Shown piece after piece: positions 28,701-40,700 of a stretch of DNA of 64,000 bases; positions within the stretch are counted from its first letter, which is position 1; every line of letters starts with the position of its first letter. The translations under genes and the position numbers were made by a program. This DNA comes from Oegoconia quadripuncta (taxonomy: Eukaryota; Arthropoda; Insecta; Lepidoptera; Autostichidae): positions 25,425,324-25,489,323 of the forward strand of contig OX438741.1 in assembly GCA_949316235.1 (NCBI GenBank), in the 5' to 3' direction. The notes under the pieces were generated by a model. The model searched no databases. It was given only the letters and a program-made list of their open reading frames with translations, and was not told the DNA's origin.

Positions 28701-31700
28701 GCAGCTCGAAAAAATCAGACATATTACGAAGATAAGCGGAAGAAGACAAATGGCGTTTGTCTTGTTCTATTTAAAAGGACGTTCTTTATTTTATTAGTCA
28801 CAATTTTAATCTAAGGTCATCTAGCCAAATCAACCTTGACTTTTTTCATTAATGTTCAAATTAAAATTAAGGTAATTTAGCAACAAAAAATTTTCTTCTG
28901 ACTATGCTAAAATTTCCTTGTAACTTTCTTTTTTTTTCATTTCGTTTAACTTGATAGTAGCCCAAAGTATCAGTAACATTATAGGTATTTGGACCTTTTT
29001 TCATAAACTTTGTTTGGCCATCTCCTCTTATTGTAGCTAAATACGCAATTGTACCTTTTATGTAAAATGTATGGGTCTTGCAGGTACCTGCTACATAGAT
29101 GTCTTGCAGAAATATTATATTCCAAGTTGTAATGAATCACGTATTGTTCTTTGCAGATGCCAGATGTGTAACATTATCTGACGACAAAAATGATGGGCTA
29201 AAAGTAATCAGAGATGACCCTGAAAGCGTACTTTTACCCTATAGAGATAATGTAACTATAACATGTATTGCTCCTGGAAGACAGCTCAGAAACACTGTTA
29301 CTTCGTCATTCAGACAATGCGTCTACGATCCCAAACCGGTAAATAACAAAATTAAAAATAAATATATAGGGTGAAATTTAATTCGTGTAATTCCTGTTTA
29401 CTGAAGACTCCACTCCTGATTACGAACAACATTCCGCTAGGAAATCCATACCCGAATTTGATCAAAAAATTTCGATTATCCATACAAAGTAAACCATTCT
29501 GAAATCATCTTTAGTATGGAAGATCAAAATTTTTCCGCTATGGTTTCTAGTGGAAAGTGGTTCGTAATCAGGACTGGAGTCACCAGCCGAAAATTGTTGG
29601 ACTTCCATATTAAAGGTGGTTTCAGAGTGGTTTACTTTGTATGGGGTAATCGAAAATATTTTGATCGAATTCGACTATGGTTCCTTGAGGAAAGTTGTTC
29701 ATAATCAAGAGTGGATCACTTAATGGGAATTACACGAATTCAAATTCACCCAGTATGAAGGTTTGACAAGTGCTATAATTTACTAACTATAAAATATTAC
29801 TTTCAGGGCCTACCTGACTATTGGCTATCAGGTGCTCAACCACAATGTCCAAGAAAAGACTGCGGTGTTCCAATGTCCACACCCGGTGCAGAATATGGTC
29901 AATACATTGATACCAGATACCAGAGCTCCTTCTTTTTTGGCTGCCAAAATACTTTCAAGCTTGCTGGACAAACCAGTAAACACGACAATGTAGTGAGATG
30001 TCAAGCTAATGGAATTTGGGACTTTGGTGATTTAAGATGCGAAGGACCTGTTTGTGAAGACCCAGGTAGACCGGCAGATGGTCTCCAAATCGCAAGAAGC
30101 TACGAACAGGGATCGGAAGTATTCTTTGGATGTTCTAGACCAGGATACATTCTAATTAACCCTCGACCTATAACTTGCATGCGAGAGCCAGAATGTAAGG
30201 TTATTAAGCCCCTTGGATTAGCATCGGGCAGAATTCCTGACTCTGCAATTAATGCGACTTCAGAAAGACCAAATTATGAGGCTAGAAATATCAGGCTTAA
30301 TTCTGTAACTGGTTGGTGCGGTAAACAAGAAGCATTCACGTACGTTAGTGTTGATTTAGGAAAGGTTTATAGAGTGAAAGCCATCCTCGTGAAAGGCGTC
30401 GTCACATCAGACATTGTTGGTAGGCCAACTGAAATCAGATTTTTCTACAAGCAAGCTGAAAATGAAAATTATGTTGTTTACTTCCCTAACTTTAATCTAA
30501 CGATGAGAGATCCAGGAAATTATGGCGAATTGGCGATGATAACCCTACCTAAATACGTCCAAGCCAGATTTGTTATTTTAGGAATCGTTAGTTTCATGGA
30601 TAACGCTTGTCTTAAATTTGAGTTGATGGGCTGTGATGAACCCGCTGTAGATCCTCTTCTTGGTTATGACTACGGATATTCACCATGTGTTGGTAAGTGA
30701 AATACATAAATAATTAACATTAATAGGTAATATTATGTTATATAATTTATAGCGAATAAGCGTCGGTGGCTCAGCGGTTAAGACGCGGTCTCCCAATTTG
30801 GGAGGTCGGGGTTCGATTCCCAGGCAGGCCATGTACCATATGAGTTTTAAATTTAATTACTTATGTGCATATCCGATTGAAGGAAAACATCGTGAGGAAA
30901 CCTGCGTGCCTGAGAAATAAAAATTAAAAGGCAAAAAACATCGTGAGGAAACCTGCGTGCCTGAGAAATAAAAATTAAAAGGCATTGAAGTCCCCAACCC
31001 GCATTGGGCCAGCATGGTGGATTATGGCCCATACTCCCTCATTATACGAGGGAAGGCCTATATCCCTGCAGTAGGATATTTACGGGATGATGATGAATAT
31101 ACTTTTAAAAGAGAAGGAAACTAAATGTATATAACTTACAGTCCTACCTATTGTTGAACAGTTATAGAAATATTTGTACGAGATGATAAAATGGACCTTG
31201 TGAATACAAGGTACTGTCTTGTTAGGCTAGTCCGTGGATGCTAAACTCGAGCGAAAGTTTTACACCGTTAAACTAGCGAAAACGCAAGCTCCTGCAGCTA
31301 TTTCAATCAAAAAATATCGATAGTCCTTGATGTCATAGCATTTTGTTGTGTTGAAACGATGCTGATATACCTACATACTCTTTTTGTTTTAGATAAGGAA
31401 TCTATATTCGTGTAATTTATTAATCTTAATTTTAAAGTTTCCTTTAGATAAATTTAAGACGATAATTAACGCAAATTGTACTGTATTATAAAATAAATAT
31501 TGAATTTTATTCGGCTTCATAAATAACCATGACAATTTTACATGATCAGTAATAACATGCTGGTTATATAAGCTGTATTATCCGAAATTGTTTAAAATGA
31601 TAGTCTAGACAAAAGGGATCATTTTAGAGAACTGTGGTTGGTATTGCTTGAATAGCATCATCATTAATAATATAGAACAGGCATGTATGAATAACTATGA

Positions 31701-34700
31701 ATGAAAAATTTTGACTAATCAATATTAATTTTACAGATAACGAACCACCAGTGTTCCAAAACTGCCCTCAACAACCAATCGTAGTACAAACGGACGTGAA
31801 TGGCGGCCTCCAGCAGGTCAACTTTACCGAACCAACTGCTACTGACAATTCTGGTGCAATAGCGCGGTTAGAAGTAACGCCACAACATTTCAGGACTCCA
31901 ATACAAGTATTCCATAATATGGTAGTACGATATGTAGCTTTCGATTTTGACGGTAACGTTGCTATTTGTGAAGTTAACATCACCGTGCCAGACTTCACTC
32001 CTCCAAAACTAAGCTGTCCTCAAAGCTACGTTATAGAGTTAGTAGATAAGCAAGATAGCTACGCAGTTAACTTTAATGATACCAGAAGAAGAATAAACGC
32101 TACTGATGCTTCTGGTGAAGTATTCTTGAAGTTCGTGCCCGAAAGGGCTGTTATCCCGATACGTGGCTATGAAAATGTAACAGTAATAGCATCTGATAAA
32201 TATGGAAACAAAGCCCAATGTCATTTCCAAGTATCAGTTCAGGCTACACCCTGCGTTGATTGGGAACTAATGCCACCAACTAATGGTGCCCTTAACTGTC
32301 TTCCTGGAGATAGAGGAATTCAATGTATCGCTACTTGTAGCCCCGGCTTCAGATTCACTGACGGAGAACCTGTCAAGACTTTCGTGTGCGAAACAAAACG
32401 ACAATGGGTACCCACAGCTGTTGTACCTGACTGTGTTTCCGAAAGTAAGTAAAAATAGTAAGATAGTAACAATTTACTTTAAACTAAATGTATAACTATG
32501 CAATCCAACTTATGGGTAAACTTTTTATTCATTGCAGATACTCAACAAGCATCGTATCACGTTGTGGCTAGTGTTCAATATCGTGCCCTTGGAGCAGTCT
32601 CAAATGCTTGCTTACCCCAATACAAGGACTTGCTAGCTCAATATGATAACATCCTAAATGAAAGACTATCCCAACGTTGTTCTGCTGTCAATGTAAATAT
32701 AAACGTAACATTCGTGAAAGCCATGCCGAGCCTTGTTGATGAAAATGTCGTAAAGATGGACTTTGTCTTAGCCATTACACCAGCTATCAGACAGACACAA
32801 CTGTATGACCTCTGCGGTTCAACACTGAACCTTATTTTCGATTTGTCTGTACCATACGCTAGCGCTCTTATTGAACCCGTGCTGAATGTATCATCTATAG
32901 GAAACCAATGTCCGCCCTTAAGAGCAATTAGAAGTTCCATCTCTAGAGGATTCACTTGTAGTGTCGGCGAAGTACTCAATATGGATACTAACGACGTGCC
33001 CAGATGTTGTGAGTAGAAATTTTTAAAATTTTTAACATCCCTTTATGAACCAACACAAAATTATTAATTTATTCATCAATAGCAGTACCATTTTCAAAGA
33101 ATAATAAAACAGTTTGATTTCCATTCTTCATTTCAGTACACTGTCCTGCTGGAACCTTTGCCGGAGAAAAACAAAAATCCTGTACTATGTGTCCACGAGG
33201 GTATTTCCAGAATCAAGCACGACAAGGTTCATGTCTCAAATGCCCACAAGGAACATTCACACGAGAAGAAGGTTCTAAGGATGTAACCGACTGCATTCCA
33301 GTATGTGGATATGGTACATATTCACCAACTGGTTTAGTACCATGTTTAGAATGTCCACTAAATAGTTATACATCAGAGCCACCAGTAGGAGGATTTAAGG
33401 ATTGTCAAGCATGTCCCGTGAATACTTTCACTTATCAGCCTGCAGCACCAGGAAGAGATAAATGTAGAGCCAAGTGTGCGCCAGGCACTTATTCCCCGAC
33501 TGGTTTATCCCCCTGCTCACAGTGCCCAAGAAATTTCTATCAAAACTTAGTTGGACAAACACTATGCATGGAGTGTCCAACAAATATGAAAACAGTCGGA
33601 ACAGGGGCAACGGGATTAGAAGAATGTCTACCAGTAGAATGTTCGAACAGTGCCTGTCAACATGGTGGTCTTTGTGTGCCCAAGGGACATGGTGTCCAAT
33701 GTTACTGCCCCGCTGGATTTTCAGGACGCAGATGCGAAATTGATATAGATGAATGTGGAAGCCAACCATGTTATAACGGTGGAACTTGTACCGACCTGCC
33801 ACAAGGATACAGATGCTCTTGTCCCGCTGGTTACGGTGGCATCAACTGTCAGGAAGAAAAATCCGACTGCAAAAATGATACTTGTCCTGAACGAGCAATG
33901 TGCAAAGATGAACCCGGATATAACAATTACACTTGCTTATGTAGATCAGGATATACAGGCGTTGATTGCGATATTACGGTAAGATATGTTTCTCATACTA
34001 ACAAAATTATGTCCTTCATTGTGAGTAAACAAACCAATTGCCTGAGAACCAAATTACCCACATTATAATGTGAGTTTATGTTTAATTCCGAACAAATCAC
34101 TTTACATTTGACTAGTACTAACTAAGCTGAAAATAGTCACATAAATATGGTCGGTATATTACTATACTGAACCGATCGCCGCGTGTCATGCATGAAAGAC
34201 ACCGAACTAAATTTACTGTTAGTATTAACATACCTATTCAATTTCGTTTTCAGATTGATCCTTGTACTGCTAACGGAAATCCTTGCACGAATGGAGCTAC
34301 TTGCATTGCCCTACAACAAGGCCGATTCAAATGTGAATGCTTGCCAGGATGGGAAGGACAGCTATGTGAATCTAACACCGATGACTGTATTGAAAAACCC
34401 TGTCTACTTGGTGCGCCTTGTACTGACTTGGTTAATGATTTCAGTTGTTCTTGCCCACCAGGATTTACAGGAAAACGTTGTCATGAAAAAATAGATCTAT
34501 GTTCAAATGGACCGTGTAAACGTGGTGTATGCGTCGATAAATTATTCGTTCATCAATGCATTTGCGATCCTGGCTGGACTGGACCATCATGTGATATTAA
34601 CATCAACGAATGCGTTATTTCACCATGTGAAAACGGAGGTCAATGTATTGATGGGACAGATGACTTCACCTGTAACTGTGAGGCTGGTTTCACTGGTAAA

Positions 34701-37700
34701 AGATGTCAACACACGATTGATGATTGTGCCTCAAACCCATGTCAAAACGCTGCTACCTGTGTCGATCAATTAGAAGGGTTTATTTGCAAATGTCGCCCAG
34801 GATTTGTTGGCCTGCAGTGTGAAACAGCCATAGATGAGTGTTTGAACGAACCTTGCAACCCTATTGGTACAGAGCGGTGCGTTGATCTCGACAACAAGTA
34901 TCAATGTATCTGTCGCGAAGGTTTCACTGGAGAAATGTGTGAAACCAACATCGATGATTGTGCATCTGGTCCCTGCTTCAACGGTGGATCTTGCAAAGAT
35001 GAAATAGGAGGATATAAATGCTCTTGTCAACTAGGTTGGACAGGCAGACGCTGTGAGCACGATATTGGCAACTGTATGAATAGGCCGTGCCAAAACAACG
35101 CTAGATGTATTGATCTCTTCCAAGATTACTTCTGCGTGTAAGTTCACTTTTTTTATTGAATGCTAAATAATAAGCCAAATTTTTATTAAACTTTGACGGT
35201 CTCCTTTCCAGATGTCCAAGTGGAACAGATGGCAAACAATGTGAAACCGCTCCCGAAAGATGTATTGGTAGCCCTTGTATGCACGGTGGAAAGTGTCAAG
35301 ACTTCGGATCTGGACTAAACTGCACTTGTTCTCAGGATTATACAGGCATAGGATGCCAATATGAATTCGACGCTTGCGACGCTGGTCTCTGTCAAAACGG
35401 AGCTACCTGTGTCGATAATGGCGATGGATACTCTTGCGTCTGTGCTCCAGGTTTTAAAGGAAAGAATTGCGATGAAGACATAATTGACTGTAAAGACAAT
35501 TCATGCCCTCCTTCAGCTACATGTATCGATTTACCCAGCAGATTCTACTGCCAATGTCCTTTCAATCTTACTGGAGATGATTGCAGAAAAAGTAAAGTTC
35601 ATTTTAAAGTTTATTATATAAAAATTGAATTTTAGCCATAAACTCTATTTCGTAAACAATAACAATTACATTATTTTTACAGCTATTAGTGTAGATTACG
35701 ATCTCTACTTCAGCGACCCGTTACGTTCAAGTGCCGCCCAAGTAGTGCCTTTCGATTCTGGATCAACTGACAGTCTTACAATTGCTATGTGGGTACAATA
35801 CACGCAGCAAGACGAAGGTGGAATATTCTTCACTGCATACAGCGTCAGGTACAATGTTATATGTATTCTAAACCTGTCATCGATTTAAGTATTAGCCACT
35901 GTACCATTTTGCATCATTCAGAAAAATAAAATGCCTCGTTAAATTTTTCAGTAACTCCCACATCGCTGTAAATAGAAGAACCATCATTCAAGCTCACTCC
36001 AGTGGCGTTCAGGTGTCGTTGTTCCCTGAGCTTCAAGATGTGTATTTGAGCTTCGGTGAATTTGCCACTGTTAATGACGGACAATGGCATCATGTAGCTT
36101 TGGTTTGGGATGGTAATAGTGGCGGTGAACTGACGCTCATTACTGAGGGACTGATTGCCAGCAAGATTGAAGGATATGGCAGTGGACGAACACTACCAAA
36201 ATAGTAAGTAAACTAGAAATCTATCTTATTTTATCAGTAATCTTCAACTACATTTCAGTTTTTATTTGTTGCATATAATCTACGAATTATATTCGTAGCA
36301 TGTAATGGTTAATAAGTTGTTATCATTCTTTTATTTTTCAGTGTTTGGGTAACACTAGGAAAGCCTCAATCGGACAATCCAAAAGCTTACACAGAATCAG
36401 GTTTCCAAGGGCACTTGACTAAAGTACAAATGTGGAATCGCGCTCTCGATGTCACGAATGAAATCCAGAAGCAGGTTCGCGATTGCAGAACTGAACCCGT
36501 CCTTTACAACGGCTTAGTTCTCAACTGGGCTGGCTACGAAGATGTTATTGGAGGAGTCGAAAGAATAGTTCCATCTCATTGCGGACAGAGAGTATGTGCA
36601 AACGGTTACACCGGTAATAAATGTCAACAATTACAAGTGGACAAGGAAGCACCCGTAGTAGATCGCTGTCCAGGAGATTTGTGGGTCATTGCTAAGAACG
36701 GCTCATCTATAGTTAACTGGGATGCACCTGTCTTCAGCGACAATGTAGGAGTAACGAGAATAGTTGAAAAATCTGGACATAAACCTGGACAGAACCTCGC
36801 TTGGGGTGCTTACGACATTGCCTATGTCGCGTATGATGCAGCGGGCAATGCTGCCACTTGCACTTTCAAAGTTACAGTACTATGTAAGTTGTAATTTATT
36901 TCATATGCCTACTTAAACCACGAAGAAAATAGGGCGGACATAATTAAATCTTTTTTAGCTTCAGAACTTACAACTAATTTATAATTTACTTTGTAATATT
37001 ATGATAATTTAGACATCGATAATGGCAATTTAATAGAAAAGAAACACATCAAAGAAAATACTTATTCATAAAATTTTCAGCTGAATTCTGTCCCCCCCTT
37101 GCTGATCCTTTGGGCGGTTATCAGTCCTGCCGTGACTGGGGAGCTGGAGGCCAATTCAAAGTGTGCGAGATTGCTTGCCGCGACGGCCTACGGTTCTCGC
37201 AGCCAGTACCGCCTTTCTACACATGCGGAGCCGAAGGTTTCTGGAGACCTACCAACGATCCAACTTTACCTCTTGTTTACCCTGCTTGCTCACGTAAGGA
37301 TTAATCTATACATATCTACGCGTAGGTATACGCATACTTAAAATGTTTTCAGTCTAGTAGTAATAATGTATAAAATCATATCTTACAGCGGCTTCACCAG
37401 CACAACGAGTTTTCAAGATATCCATGTTGTTCCCGAGCTCAGTGCTTTGCAATGACGCTGGGCAAGGTGTGCTTCGTCAAAAAGTGCGCAGTGCCATCAA
37501 CCAACTGAATCGAGATTGGAACTTCTGCTCATATGCTGTTGATGGTAACACTATTTTCCGGTTTTAAATCCTGTAAACTTTAATGGACTCAGCATGCTAG
37601 TTTCTACGTGTAATTTTCATTTCGTAGGTACTCGTGAATGTAAAGAACTGGACATTAATGTCAAATGTGACCACCGTGCAAACGTTCGACAAACAAGACA

Positions 37701-40700
37701 AGTATCTTCACCTGCCACCGAAACAACTGAAGACACGTACGTGCTGGACGCCATAATACCAGTTGAAGAGTGAGTATAATTTACCTCTTTACTTAACCCC
37801 TATAGATACGTAAATTAGAGATTCATAGAGGTTATAAACCAAAACCAGGGTCATAGGTTCCAAAACCAGGTGTTGGAGTAGGCAGATGCAAAACTTACAA
37901 TAGTGTATATTACACTTCTTTGTAGCGCACTGTTTAGAAGCATGTGTTAATATAACACAAAACGATACCCTGCACTTACTTATTCCGGGAGATTAGTTGA
38001 AATTTTTCGTCTATTGCACTATTAGTCCTATATTAATTTTGTTAAGCATGACCTTCCATCACAATTGCATGACTGTTTATCTGGCACTTAGGACACGAAG
38101 CAGTAGGGAGGGTCGACAAGCGGGCGACACATACAACGTTGAGATCTCTTTCCCGGCTATCAAGTAAGTTGTTTGCATGTTGTTAAGTAGCACTTTAGCA
38201 CTGTATAACTTAATAGTAAAGGGCTTTTTGTTAAATCAGAATTGATTTGAGTAGTTTTAATTTATTTTCATTATGTAGTTAACGTGAGTACCTATTAGCT
38301 AAATTTTCGAAATACAGTAAAGCTTTAACTAAAAAAAATATTTGATCATGACATGAATTAATTGAATTACCCAATTGTTTTGGTCTAGACTAAATTAAGA
38401 ATATCACATTTTAGTGACCCAGTAATCAATGGCGGTAATAATGAGCGCTCGACCGTCCAGAAGCTGCTGGAGAAACTTATACTCGAAGACGAACAATTCG
38501 ACGTACGAAATATTCTTCCGAATACTGTACCGGACCCTGCTAGTCTAGACTTGATCTCTGACTATGCCTGTCCTATGGGACAAGTTGTTATGGCCCCTGA
38601 TTGTGGTAAGTGCACTAAACTACAGCCATTACAACCGGTTGAGGTAGTTAAGACTTGATAGCCTATAAAACACGTAGTAAACTAGATACGGCCATGTTAA
38701 TGCGAGACATCCCTAAAAATAATTTAGATAAAATTAACAAAATCCTTTTGTCACTTCAGGAATGACATTATAAAAATAATAACGTAAGATGATTAAAGTA
38801 ATTGATGATTGAATTATTAAAAATTTCCAGTGGCATGCGCGGTGGGTACCTTCCTTGACGCAGCCAGCGATTCTTGCAAACCGTGCCCCGCTGGTACATA
38901 CCAGTCTGAGGCAGGGCAATTACAATGTACATCTTGTCCTGCCATTGCCGGACAACCTGGTGTCACGCAAGCACCAGGAGCAAGAAGTGCAGCTGATTGT
39001 AAAGGTAACTATGAACAGATTGTTTTAGCGGTCATTTGGATTTGCGATTATCTTGATATCTAACAAGATGTAGCTGTCACAAACGATAGATTAAACTACG
39101 TAGAGTACTAAAGAAATATTTACATAAATTACAGAGAAATGTGCGGCGGGCAAATACTATGACGCCGAAGCAGACTTATGCAGGCCTTGTGGCCATGGAT
39201 TATATCAGCCGCGCGAGGGTGCATTCTCGTGCATCGCGTGTCCACGAGGCCAAACGACGCGGGCGACTGAAGCAGTTTCCGCCGCCGAATGCAGAGATGA
39301 TTGTCCATCAGGTGAAAAACTATTTATGTTGCCATAAACTGGTATTTGCTTCATAGTAACTTAAACCAACGAAGTACAAGACAATCACGGATACGATAGG
39401 ATGCTACGAAAGTTAAAAGGTAAGAACTACCTAATAGTGAACAAAACAGAATTATCTGGCTAGAAGACGAATCAATGAAGTGAGAACGTAAAATACAAGA
39501 ATTAATAGGTAGTTATAATTTCTAAATTTTCTCAGAACTAAGACTTGATTGAAAGATGTAGATATATAGCTGGCAGGTAGATGTCTAGGAACCCTAAACG
39601 ACGTTGAAGAACCGGTGCTGGATATATGGATCGTATGCTATGCTCTTAAAGGTGTTATATAAGCCTATCATAACGATTGTCTTGAAGTTTTTTGAAAAGC
39701 CAGCGTTATTGATCGTATTATTAATTCAAAGTAAGTAAGTATTCGTGTTCGTTTACACATCATTATATGGTTTTTCATTTCTATAAATATTAGGAGTCGG
39801 ACAGTTTTCCAAGCTTTTATCTTAAGAAAATCCAGTTTAGGGACTTCATGATTTGTAGAAAATTATGTAATATTCACCATATTTATTTATCCACTTCACT
39901 GCGTTATTTCACCATGTGAAAATGGAGGTCAATGTATTGATGGAACAGATGACTTCACCTGTAACTGTGAGGCTGGTTACACTGGTAAAAGATGTCAACA
40001 CGATTGATGATTGTGCCTCAAACCCATGTCCCTGCTATCTGTGTCGATCAATTAGAAGGGTTTATTTGCAAATGTCGCCCAGAATTTGTTGGTGTGCAGT
40101 GTGAAGTTAATTATGTAATATTCACCATATTTATTTATCCACTTCCAGGCGAGCAACTGGGTAGCGATGGGCATTGTGAGGCATGCCCGCGCGGCACGTG
40201 GCGTGCGAACGGTGCAGGCGCAGCATGCGCTGCATGCCCACAAGGCAGCACTACACCACAGGCCGGCGCTTCATCAGCAGATCAATGCTCCTTGCCAGTC
40301 TGCAAGCCTGGTATGTTAATTCTGGTTGCAGGAAGAAAGCTTTTTCTTGTTATAGCTGTACTATTATTTTACCTTGTCTAAATAAATAAATGAATCCTAG
40401 ATGAAAAAACAAGCGGTGTCACACTCTTTCGTAGTAGCACAAAGACCAAGTCATCAAAAATAGCATAAATCAATATTTCATTTTTATATAACTCCAGGTT
40501 CATACCTCAACGTGAATCAGAATACGTGTGTCCTGTGCGAGAAAGCCACGTATCAGCCAGAGGCACAGCAGACCAGTTGTATCCGTTGCCCCATTAACAC
40601 CAGCACTAAGGGACTTGGCACCGTACGTATATTATTGATCTTAAAATTTATCTGAGTTAAACGGAAACTTTCGACAGCGTAGGAGAAGCATTGAAGACTC

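Noticed and set aside
28539..28814. Open frame in the 954-bp uif intron, considered as an extra exon
   Set aside because: Including it would break the sushi domain frame across exons 10 and 11, which join cleanly without it.
30757..30832. A possible tRNA gene (and similar stretches at 4964, 51798, 52155)
   Set aside because: A- and B-box-like motifs are present, but the folds are incomplete and the sequence continues into SINE bodies shared by several copies.
33428..33802. A 124-codon open frame on the minus strand inside the EGF region
   Set aside because: It is antisense to a clear coding exon, has no domain and is explained by the cysteine codon bias of the plus strand.
39992..40381. A 129-codon open frame spanning the duplicated EGF block and the next exon, considered as an alternative long exon
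   Set aside because: The copy has frame-breaking deletions and no good acceptor in front of it; the downstream exon has its own acceptor at 40148 that keeps the domain intact.
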